Source of the DNA: an uncultured Porphyromonas sp.
Lineage (GTDB): Bacteria; Bacteroidota; Bacteroidia; Bacteroidales; Porphyromonadaceae
Assembly (NCBI GenBank): GCA_905372565.1
Contig: CAJPPK010000006.1
Location: 1 to 64,000, forward strand
Direction of reading: 5' to 3'
Length of the DNA stretch: 64,000 nucleotides
Positions 1-9,400 of the stretch are shown in pieces (the stretch's first letter is position 1; each line of letters begins with the position of its first letter). The notes under the pieces were generated by a model. It saw only the letters and a program-made list of their open reading frames with translations. It was not told the DNA's origin and did not search any database. The translations under genes and the position numbers were made by a program.

Positions 1-20
1 TATGTCAGCAGGAATACCCT

Positions 21-116
21 GATTACGTATATAGCAACACCCCGATTACGTATATATATAGTGACGACTAGGTTACGTATATTGTGAAGGCAAGGTTACG
101 TATATTGCAACCTCAA
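21..116 (+). repeat. 23-bp tandem repeat array, TTACGTAT family, copy 1
   Basis: Four units begin at 21, 44, 71 and 94, each opening with G(A/G)TTACGTATAT. Two spacings are 23 bp. The middle one is 27 bp because of four extra TA-rich bases. The array may extend left of the window. The same motif in reverse complement forms an exact 23-bp array at 3177-3260. The core TTACGTAA/TTACGTAT is nearly palindromic. The array is intergenic and has no coding potential. Confidence 0.85.
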
Positions 117-159
117 GCTCCAAATACCCAAGCCCACATAAACACCAACATCCCCACCC

Positions 160-203
160 TCAAAACAGACAAGACCCACGGCGGATTCTCCGCCGTGGGT
201 CTT
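160..203 (-). terminator. Intrinsic terminator after the ROK regulator gene
   Basis: A perfect 15-bp stem (171-185 with 189-203, three-base loop) lies just downstream of the minus-strand ROK gene. Read on the minus strand it is followed by GTCTGTTTTG, a modest U-rich tail, so it most likely ends the helicase-ROK transcript. Confidence 0.7.
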
Positions 204-234
204 GCTGGAATAATAATGAGTGTGAAGGATCAGC

Positions 235-1461
235 TTACTGGATCTGACCGTCCGAGAAGCGTCGAGAGCGAGCAAGCATACAAGCACCGATGAGCCCAGC
301 ACGATCACCTAAGGTCGCTGTGCGGATCTGCGTATCACGTGTGACGACATTCATCGAATAGATACGAACAGAGGCTTCGATCTGCTTCGTCAGATAGCCT
401 GTAGCATCTGCCAGACTACCTCCTACGATGACCAGCTCAGGGTTGAACACATTGATCAGGTTAGCGATCTGCTTACCCAGCTGGGTAGCCATCTCACTAA
501 GCACCTGCATGCATAGGACATCCTCATGAGCACATGCCTCTAGGATATCCGCCATGCGTAGCTCCTGGCCTCCCATGACAATGGGAGAGAGGACAGAGCT
601 TTCACCGGCACGGATGCGCTCCTGTAGCTTACGACACATCGCCTGACCACTCACTTCGGTCTCTAGGCAACCCTTCTTACCGCAGTGACAAAGGATCTGA
701 TTATCGAAGACCGAGATATGTCCGACCTCTCCAGAGAAGCCTGACTTACCGAAGTAGATCTGCTTATCTAAGATGATCCCCAAGCCAAGCCCCCAGCTAA
801 TGTTGACATAGAGCGCCGAGCGGAGATCAAGATCCTGTGTACAACCAGCAGTGAACTCCCCAAAGGCCATGCCACGCGTGTCATTATCAATAGAGACGCG
901 CAGAGCTAGCTTGCTACTCATCACCTCCGAAAGGGGACGATCGGGGAAGAAGTTAAAGAGGCTATAGCTCTCTCCCTTGACAGGGTTGATTCGACCAGGC
1001 AGATTCACATTGACATTGAGTATCTCCTTCGGCTTCAGGTTATGTCGGCGAATGAAGGAGCGCACCTCACTACAGATCGCATCCAGCGCCTCGGGAGTAT
1101 TCTCGAGGTTAAAGGGGATGTCATAGTCCGCATAGATCAGATCCGCCTGAAGGTTAATTAACCCAATGTGCATGGAGGAGCGCTTGACATCGACTCCGAT
1201 GAAGTAGCCACCATCAGGATTGAGCCCATAGAGCAGCGGGAAGCGCCCGATACCGATCTCGAGCTTACCCTGCTCCTGCAGACACCCTCCATCCTGAAGC
1301 TCTTGGATGATCTTGGAGGCAGTAGGCACACTCACGTAAAGGATCTTGGCGATATCGGTCATCGTAGCTGTCTTATTCTGCAGCAGATAATTGATGACAC
1401 GGAGCTTATGCAAGCCCTTCTTTGTATCAGCCGTTAGGTCATCGAGTAGTTTTGTGGTCAT
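235..1461 (-). CDS. ROK family transcriptional regulator (NagC/XylR-like)
   Basis: This 408-residue protein has the ROK repressor layout. A winged helix-turn-helix lies at about residues 15-75, with a recognition segment near VSVPTASKIIQEL. The sugar-kinase-like ROK domain follows. Its signature includes DNDTRGMAFGE near 192-202, GEVGH at 244-248 and the zinc-binding CHCGKKGCLE at 258-267. Such proteins usually repress sugar or amino-sugar catabolic genes and are relieved by a sugar ligand; the ligand cannot be told here, and no sugar genes adjoin it. The gene starts 28 bp after the helicase stop codon and probably shares its transcript. Confidence 0.9.
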   Translation of the reverse strand: MTTKLLDDLTADTKKGLHKLRVINYLLQNKTATMTDIAKILYVSVPTASKIIQELQDGGCLQEQGKLEIGIGRFPLLYGLNPDGGYFIGVDVKRSSMHIGLINLQADLIYADYDIPFNLENTPEALDAICSEVRSFIRRHNLKPKEILNVNVNLPGRINPVKGESYSLFNFFPDRPLSEVMSSKLALRVSIDNDTRGMAFGEFTAGCTQDLDLRSALYVNISWGLGLGIILDKQIYFGKSGFSGEVGHISVFDNQILCHCGKKGCLETEVSGQAMCRKLQERIRAGESSVLSPIVMGGQELRMADILEACAHEDVLCMQVLSEMATQLGKQIANLINVFNPELVIVGGSLADATGYLTKQIEASVRIYSMNVVTRDTQIRTATLGDRAGLIGACMLARSRRFSDGQIQ

Positions 1462-1489
1462 AGAATAGTGTATAGTTCAGAGTTGGAGT

Positions 1490-2863
1490 CTAGGACTTCT
1501 TCGTAGGGGTATCCTGCGCTGGGCGTCTAGCAGGACGACCATTACGACGCTTCCGCTGTCCAGAGCGGGAGGATTCCCCCGCCTTCGGAGCATCTGCTGG
1601 GGAAGCGCCCTTATTAGAGGACTGGGACGAACGGCCATTCCCCTTCCCTCTGCCTGATGGCTTACGAGAGGAGGAAGATCGCCCACGCCCTCCCTCGGGA
1701 CGACGCTGAGGATCATAAGCAGGAGTCGGGCCAAAGGCTTCGTCTACGGGGATCTTATAGATCGTCTTCTCTAGGAACTCTTCGATACGCCCAAAGCCTG
1801 GCTGTTCCTTCTCGCTAACGAATGTAATAGCTAGCCCCTCGTCATTGCCACCACGTGCGGTACGTCCGATACGATGGACATAGTCCTCGGGATCGTGGGG
1901 GATGTCGTAGTTGATCACCATGCGGATGCTGTCAATATCAATCCCTCTCGCCACGACATCAGTAGCTACGAGGAGATCGACATTCCCAGCCTTGAAGCTA
2001 CGCATGACCTCCTCACGCTTCTCCTGCGTCAGGTCGGAGTGCATCTGTTCGACTCGGATATTGAGCGAGGAGAGTGCACGAGCGAGCTCCTTCACCTTGA
2101 GCTTAGAGCTTGAGAAGATGATCGTACGTGTAGGGGGCGTTTCTCTAAAGAGCTGGGTCAAGATCGGGAGCTTCTGACGCTCATAGCAGACATAGGCAGA
2201 CTGCACGATACTATCAGGCGGACGTGAGATAGCGAGCTCTACCTCGGCGGGCTCATTTAATATAGTACGCGCGAAGCGCTTGATCTTAGGAGGCATGGTA
2301 GCGGAGAACATCACTCGCTGGCACTCCTTCGGCAGGGCATTATTGATCTGCATAATATCCTCCTGGAATCCCATATCCAGCATGCGGTCGGCTTCATCAA
2401 GGACGAAGTAAGAGACACCAGAGAGATCAGCCTGATTGAGATTCATCAGTGCAAGGAGACGCCCAGGGGTAGCGATGACGATATCCGCTCCTAAAGCGAT
2501 GCCTCGGCGCTGCTGCTCCCAAGCGATACCATCCGTGCCTCCGTAGATCGCTACCGAAGAGACGGGGAGGAAGTAGGCGAAGCCCTCGACCTGCTGCTCG
2601 ATCTGTATCGCTAGCTCACGGGTAGGAGCCATGATGACGGCATTGACCTTATGGGGCTCTCCCTCACCACGACTAATCCGATTGATGATAGGTAATAGAT
2701 AGGCGGCCGTCTTCCCCGTACCCGTCTGGGCACAGGCGATCATATCACGGCGCTGAAGGAGGAGGGGAATTGTCGCTTCTTGGACGGGGGTAGTCTCGAA
2801 GAAGTTCATTGCCTCGAGACCATCGAGCACTTCATCTTCAAGATCTAATTCATCGAAGTACAT
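1490..2863 (-). CDS. DEAD-box ATP-dependent RNA helicase (RhlE-like)
   Basis: The protein has the full DEAD-box set: a Q-motif region (FETTPVQEATIP), Walker A AQTGTGKT, PTRELAIQ, DEAD in VLDEADRMLDMGF, SAT, and the C-terminal HRIGRTARGG. A basic, Ser/Gly/Arg-rich low-complexity tail of about 75 residues follows, typical of RNA-binding tails of RhlE/CsdA-type helicases that act in ribosome assembly or mRNA decay. I place the start at ATG 2863 (457 aa). An in-frame codon at 2923 would lie upstream of the -7 box at 2886-2893, and the extra 20 residues do not resemble the family. It is the first gene of an operon with the ROK regulator. Confidence 0.93.
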   Translation of the reverse strand: MYFDELDLEDEVLDGLEAMNFFETTPVQEATIPLLLQRRDMIACAQTGTGKTAAYLLPIINRISRGEGEPHKVNAVIMAPTRELAIQIEQQVEGFAYFLPVSSVAIYGGTDGIAWEQQRRGIALGADIVIATPGRLLALMNLNQADLSGVSYFVLDEADRMLDMGFQEDIMQINNALPKECQRVMFSATMPPKIKRFARTILNEPAEVELAISRPPDSIVQSAYVCYERQKLPILTQLFRETPPTRTIIFSSSKLKVKELARALSSLNIRVEQMHSDLTQEKREEVMRSFKAGNVDLLVATDVVARGIDIDSIRMVINYDIPHDPEDYVHRIGRTARGGNDEGLAITFVSEKEQPGFGRIEEFLEKTIYKIPVDEAFGPTPAYDPQRRPEGGRGRSSSSRKPSGRGKGNGRSSQSSNKGASPADAPKAGESSRSGQRKRRNGRPARRPAQDTPTKKS

Positions 2864-2885
2864 ATACTTATAATTGATTGGTAAG

Positions 2886-2893
2886 CAAATATA
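2886..2893 (-). promoter_or_regulatory. -7 promoter element for the helicase-ROK operon
   Basis: On the minus strand this reads TATATTTG, matching the Bacteroidota -7 consensus TAnnTTTG. Transcription would begin near 2880, about 17 nt before ATG 2863. No TTG is seen at the normal -33 distance. Confidence 0.55.
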
Positions 2894-2923
2894 CCGCTTT
2901 TTCTTTAGAAAATACCCACACAA

Positions 2924-3176
2924 TATGTAGAAATCTTAGAAAGAAAATCACACCCCACCCTACTCCTTAACCAAGCTGAGTAAAACACCTCTCTAATGCC
3001 TCCCACCCCTAGAGATTAGTCTTCCACCCCAAGGCTCTCTATGCCAAGCTATAGCAGAGGATATAAAGCACAAAACATCCTCCATCTATGGGGATCAAAC
3101 GAGGAGAACACCTGCTCTCCTAGCTAAGCTCTGCAAGCAAGAGCTGTAGCCATCATCAACCACCCAAGATGTCACG
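2924..3176. other. Non-coding gap, nothing recognised
   Basis: This pyrimidine-rich stretch lies between the helicase promoter and the second 23-bp array. It holds a few short hairpins (for example near 3110-3155) but no U-tract terminator, no RNA gene and no credible reading frame. Confidence 0.5.
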
Positions 3177-3260
3177 ATATACGTAACCAGGCAATCGGTA
3201 TATACCCAACCCTCCGATCACAATATACGTAACCGACAGATCACAATATACGTAACTCCA
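3175..3260 (-). repeat. 23-bp tandem repeat array, TTACGTAT family, copy 2 (inverted)
   Basis: Four units have their ATATACGTAA core at 3177, 3200, 3223 and 3246, an exact 23-bp period. The second unit is degenerate (ATATACCCAA). The motif CAATATACGTAACC is the reverse complement of the array at 21-116. The two arrays therefore face each other across the helicase-ROK operon. Confidence 0.88.
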
Positions 3261-3266
3261 AGGGGA

Positions 3267-3297
3267 GAGCTAGGGTGACCAAACTTCACCCTAGCTC
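3267..3297. repeat. Perfect 12-bp inverted repeat beside the 23-bp array
   Basis: GAGCTAGGGTGA (3267-3278) pairs perfectly with TCACCCTAGCTC (3286-3297) across a seven-base loop. No U-tract follows on either strand, so it is not a typical intrinsic terminator. It sits between the 23-bp array and the promoter at 3353. Confidence 0.75.
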
Positions 3298-3352
3298 ATC
3301 AAAGGGGGCATCGAGGCTACCCGACAACTGCGGAGAGATCCCTCGATTCACC

Positions 3353-3383
3353 TTGGCTCTTCCCTGAATTATCCGTACGTTTG
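3353..3383 (+). promoter_or_regulatory. Bacteroidota promoter for the giant T9SS protein
   Basis: TTG at 3353-3355 is followed after 20 bp by TACGTTTG at 3376-3383, a good fit to the -33/-7 promoter of this phylum. Transcription would start near 3390, giving a leader of about 80 nt. Confidence 0.7.
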
Positions 3384-3470
3384 TACTTAGTAATGACTAT
3401 GATCAGCCTAACCAAGACCTGCTCATCAGCCTAAGAAAATATAACTCTATATCACCGTAAAACCAAGCCT

Positions 3471-6400
3471 ATGCAACGATCTTTATGGTCTCTCTTGACA
3501 CTACTTGCCGTCTGCGTCACACTCCCGGCGCAGATCCTCATGCCCAAGGGGCAAGGGGCCAACGAGAGTAAGCGAATCACCTTACCGCAAAAGTTCTACG
3601 ACGATGGTGGTGCCACAGGCAACGCCAGCAAGTCTATTCTCTCCGCCATCTCCTTCTCTCCCAAGTATGGTGAGGCTATCGAAGTTAGCTTCTCCGAGCT
3701 TGACTTAGGTGATGGCGTTCTTTACGTCTATTCGGGCCGAGAGAAACTATCCTCTTACTACGACGATGAGGAAGGAGAGACCATCTATAGCAAGCCTAAA
3801 GCAACCCCTCTCTACACCCTCAAGGGAAGCGAACTCTCCACCCAGCTCATCCATGCGACGACAGCCGATGGTGCCCTGACCTTCGTCTATGAGGGCAAGG
3901 CCACACCAGGTAAGGGCTGGGTCGCCGACATCAAGAGCGTCGCCAAGCGTGCGGGTGACCAGCCTCTCCCCGCAGAGCCTGCTGGCACAGTCAGCATGGT
4001 ACTAGGTGAGCGGGTGGTCAGCGTTGGCTCCGACGAACTCACCTTCTACGATGACGGAGGTGCAAAGGGGAATATCAGCGAGGGCTTCGAGGGATCAGTG
4101 ACCTTCGTCCCTCAGACCGCAGGGCAAGTGATCCAGATCACCTTCACGAAGCTCGATCTCTTCAATACCTTTGCGTCCAAGAATGATCTCCTAAAGATCT
4201 TCAACGGTCGCAGTGCGCAGGATAATAGCAAGCTATTAGCTACCCTCCTGAAAGACCTACCCCCCGTCACCCTGCTCTCGGGCGAAAGTGACGGAAGCCT
4301 TACAGTCTACCTCAAGAGCATCACAGGTGTCACTAAGCCAGGCTTCGTAGCTAAGGTCAAAGCGATCACAGCTAAGGCGATGACCTTCTCCTCCGCTACG
4401 GCTACCCCAGCTAAGGAGGAAGGAGCGCTACACGCCAGCGCCCAGGACAAGAAGCTCCTGACACTACTCATCAAGACCGAAGGGGTAAGTAATGCCCTTC
4501 GACTCGAGCAGATCACCTTTGACCTCACGGGTACGACGACCGGCACCTTGAGCGACCTTAGCCTCTATGCTGGATCGAGCGTCACCCCCTCTGCTCTCCT
4601 AGGCAAGCTCCAGATGAATGCTTCTGGATCGACTGCCACCCTCGTCTTAGACGAAAGCAAGCACCCTAGCCTAGACTTCGGCACAAATACCTTCACCATC
4701 GCAGGTTCGGTAGGCGAGCTAGCCAAGACCGGAGACAAGCTCTCTGTCAAGGTCGCTAGTCTCAAGCTGTCAGGCCAAGAGCATACGACTAGTCTCACAG
4801 AGCCCGCTAGCTTCAGCATCCAGAATACCTACAAGAGTGCCACAGGGACACATACCATCCCCGTTCACTCTCCCTGGAGCTTTACGCCGACGATGGTGAA
4901 TAATCACTACGAAGGAGGCACAAGCAATCAGATCACGACCTTCACTCCAGGTAAGGCTGGCGAACTTGTAGAGATCCAGTTCTCGACCTTTGACCTCTAC
5001 TACAGCAAGAGCTCTTATGGGGCTAAGGCTGTCTTCGAGGTTTATTCGGGGAAGAACAATAAGGGCACCCTCCTCTGGAATCTCAATGAGACCACGAAGG
5101 GAACTATACCTCCACTACTCCGCTCTCAGAGCGAGGACGGAGCTCTAACCATCGTTTTCAACCCGAAGGAAACTAGCCCAGCCTACTTAGCGAAGGGGTG
5201 GACAGCTGAGGTGCGTAGCCTCATACCCAGCCCGATGCATCTGGTCAAGACCGAAGTGACGCAGGCATCTACCGCTCCCGCCTCTATCGGTGCATCCAAC
5301 CAAGAGTTCCTAGCCTTCACCCTCACGACCGCTGGACAGCTTAGCCCTAAGCAACTAGAGAAGATCCACCTGCATCTCACGGGTGGAGCCAGCTCCTTCA
5401 GCAAGATCTACCTCTATCGCCTGACCTCTGCACAGGACTTCTCCAAGAGCACGCTACTAGGCGCAGTCGTCCCAACAGGCGAAGATATCTCGCTTAGCCT
5501 CACCTCCCCCATGGAGCTCCCCGAAGGCGAGTCACACTTCCTCCTATCTGCAGACCTCAGCGAGGCTATCTCCTCGGGGACAGCTCTCGACCTGCGCCTC
5601 GATAAGCTCACCCTCTCGGGGCAGGAAGAGACCGTAGCCCAGGGTGATCCTGCGGGCTCTCGTCTAGCCGAACGTGTCTACTTCCTACAGCTAGATGCTA
5701 AAGATACCCGCCATATCACCGAGCCTCTCCACTTCTACGACGCCGATGGTCCTACGGGCAAGCTACGGAAAAACACGAAGGGTACCGTCACCTTCATCCC
5801 TCGAGCAGGCGAATTGATCCGCTTACGCTTCCATGCGCTGAAGCTAGCCCATGCCGACCAGCTCCATATCTACCACGGACGGGAGGTCAAGCAAGAGTAT
5901 CTCGCACGTGCACTTAAGGGATCGCAGAATGATACGAGCGACCTTCTCTCCAGCGCATCAGACGGTTCGATCACGGTCGATCTTAGCACGGGGAACTATC
6001 CTAGTGACGGTTGGGACATCGAGGTAGCCTCGATACGCCCAGCACCCCTATCGCTGAAGTCCGTCACCTTGGTCCCTATCAGCCCAGCACCTCGTCTCCT
6101 CCCTGGGGTACAGGATGCTCCACTGCTACGCCTTGATGTCGTCATCGACGGCGAGAAGGGCGAGACAGACCTGACAGAGCTAGCTCTAGAGGACCTCTTC
6201 CCTACCGGTAAGACACCTTGGGCGACCCTTCGCCTCTACGACACCGGCAGTAACGATGTCTTCGCCACGACCGACCTCATCGGATCGACCACCTCTGCTA
6301 GTCCTAGCACCATCACAGGGAAGGTCACCTATACGAAGGCGGGGACTTATCACCTCTTCTTAGCCGCTAACGTAAGCAAGGATGCTCAGGCTGGAGCCGA

Positions 6401-9400
6401 AGGTATCGCTCCGCTAACCGTATCCCCCAAGGCACTGACTGTAGGTGGCGCCACTAGCTCCATCACACCTCTCGCCACTCCGCTAAGTCTCTCCCTTACA
6501 CGAGGGATCCATGGTACCTTCGTCATCGGTGAAGGCTCAGGAGCTCATTATAAGACCCTATCGGAAGCGAACGCAGACCTTAAACAAAAGGGAGTGGATG
6601 GCCCCGTGACCCTGCAGCTATTACCTGGGCGCTACGAAGAGCGTATCGTCCTCTCCTCGATCCCTGGCCTTAGCTCCACGAACCCCCTGACGATCGAGCC
6701 TAAAGATCAGGATAGTGAGGTTCTCTTCGAGAACAAACACTACAAGGCAGTAGACTATGGGAACGATAAGCTAGGCTTCTTCACCATTAATAGCCTATCG
6801 CATGTCACCTTCCGCCATATCTCCTTCGTCACTACGAAGACCTCTCCCGCTCCGGCCCTCCTGCTGATACAGAACCGAAGCGAGCACATTACCTTCGAGG
6901 ACTGCTCCTTCACCGCTCCCAAGAGTACGCAGTACACCACCGGAGACATCGCCCTCGTCCGCACGCACAGCACGACAGAGCCTTACCACAACAATAACTA
7001 TCTCACCCTCCGCAACTGTCGCTTCGATGGTGGATATAGTGGGGTCTACATCTCTGGGCTAAAGAATGTCTCCCTTCCCGTACAGCGTGGTCTCACCGTC
7101 GAGGGCTGTACCTTCCTCAACCAAGGATCTAAGGCGATCTATACCGACATCGTCGATGAGGTCGCCCTACGAGGAAACCTCATCGAGTCTACAGGTTTGG
7201 TAGCTACAGGCTATACGGCTATGGGCATCACCCTGCTCCCTGGGACAGAGATCAGCCGAAATCGCATCCACATCGGGGAGACTTCAGGCAAGGGATCATC
7301 TCTCGTCGGGATTGACCTCACGGAGGATCGTCGTAGCGGAGGTGTGACAGGCCAAGCTATCCTCCATAGCAACGAAGTCATCATCCTAACGAATCAGGAC
7401 AAGGTACAAGCAGTCGGGATCAATCTAAATGGTACCAAGTTCCCCGCTCTCTCCATCCTTCATAATTCCATACGTCTCTATGGCAAGTCGAAGAGTACAC
7501 AGACTGCTCCTCTAGTCATCTTCCCTCGTCTAGAGGGCACACTAGCCGACCTGACGGTGAAGAATAACCTCTTCCAGAACGAAGCCCTAGGGAACGTCTT
7601 CCGCATCAAGAACTCTGTCACCCTAACGAGACCGGTCTTCAGCGACAATGTCTACTTCATCAGTAGCGCAGATCAGCTTGCCAACTACAAGGGGAAAAAC
7701 ATCCCTCTCGCAGACTGGCACACTCAGCTCTCCGACCTCTCCTCGAAGCTAGAGAAGACCGAGTTCGTCACTCCCGAGACGAGCCTCCTCCCTAAGGACT
7801 TCGCTAAGCTATCCTTCGCTAGCAGACTAGCAGAAGTGCCAGAAGACCTCCTCGGTAATGCCCGCAAGGCTAGCCGTACCGCCGTCGGAGCCTACGAAGA
7901 GCGTACCCTAGCTCTACCTGAGCTTCAGGAAGGCTATCCCCAAGTCGTCGTGACCGATGGTGCTATCAAGGGGCTACGTGTGAAGGTCTCCGAGCCTGGT
8001 CAGCTCCATTACCTCATCAAGGAGGAGGGTAGCACCGCCCCAAGCCTAGCCGAGCTGAAGAGCGCTCCGCTCTCTCCTAGCCTAGCGACCAATATCGAGC
8101 AGACCCTAGCTGTCGAGTCCCTTGAGGATAATGCGACCTACTACTTCTATTACCTCGCTCAGCGCGTGGACGGCTCCCTAGCCGACGAAGTGAAGTCAGC
8201 ATCCTTCCAGACGCCCTCGACAGCGCTTCATCCAGCAGACTTCGAGCAGGCCTCTGTCGGAGACAAGACGATCACAGCCGGCTCATGGAAGTTCAGCGGG
8301 GTAGAGGTCATCCAGCCTACCTCGAGCTACAGCACGAAGTCGAAGAAGGCACTGAAGCTCTCGGCCTCCTCGACCATCGAACTGACGAACAAGCGTAAAG
8401 CTCGCTCTCACGAAGGCTTCTACCTCCAGTCCACCGCAGCCCTGACGCTCTCGGCAGAGCATGCAGGTAGCGATGCCACGACGAAGCTCCTCCCCTCGAC
8501 CGAAGGTCAGTGGAGATACGTCAGTCTACGTGACCTCGGCGCCTTTAGCTCGCTCCTTCTGACCAGTAGCGGAGACGTCTTCATCGACGACTTCGGTACT
8601 GAGCCCCAAGCACTCAGTCTCAAGACGCCCGAGCAGCAGACCGAGTCGGGACAATCCGTCACCCTCACCGCGACCGTCAGCGGAGGTGTCTGGCCCTATA
8701 CCTATCGCTGGGTCGATAGTCAGGGCAAGGAAGTAGGTACGGAAGCTAGCCTTACGCTCACCCCCAAGCATACGACGACCTATACGCTGACCGTCACCGA
8801 TGACTGGGCGACGAGCAAGAGCGGGAAGAAGCTCATCACCGTCCGTGGGGTAGCTGCTACCGCCACCTTCGAAGACCTAGGCCTTCGGGACAATAGTAAC
8901 TGGCACGGTGAGATCTCTAACGATCCCGATGAACAGCTTATCGAGACGACCTTCCACAGCGGAAGCTACTCCTTCTCCAACACCAATTGGGAGAAGAGCC
9001 TGACTTGGGGAGGCTTCGCCTACTCCAACCAGCAGGGTACGGGCTACAAGGATCTCTTCCCCGACCAGTTTAATAGTGCCGTCGGCGAGGGAGCCCATGG
9101 CTCCAAGACCTACGCCGTAGCATATACGTTCGGCTCCAAGGCTGAGATCGGTATCACGCACGCTGACCAAGCGGTCATCCCAGGTATGTATCTGACGAAC
9201 ACCGCCTGGGTCAATTCCTTCATTAAGGAAGGCACTGGCATCGTCACAGGTCAGCAGGGCTTCAAGCAAGGAGACTTCTTTGTCCTCAAGATCACGGCCT
9301 ACCCGAGCAAAAAGACTTTGGAAATCCCCTTGGCGGACTACCGTCACACTAACGCAAGCGAACATTACTTCCTCAAAGACTGGCAGTGGATCGACCTCTC

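Noticed and set aside
3393..3434. 13-codon frame in the leader of the giant T9SS gene as a possible leader peptide
   Set aside because: No codon run, no attenuator-like hairpins and no terminator before the gene; likely chance.
8877..9365. 162-codon frame on the minus strand inside the giant T9SS gene
   Set aside because: It is a shadow of the plus-strand gene; the protein has no recognisable family, promoter or context.
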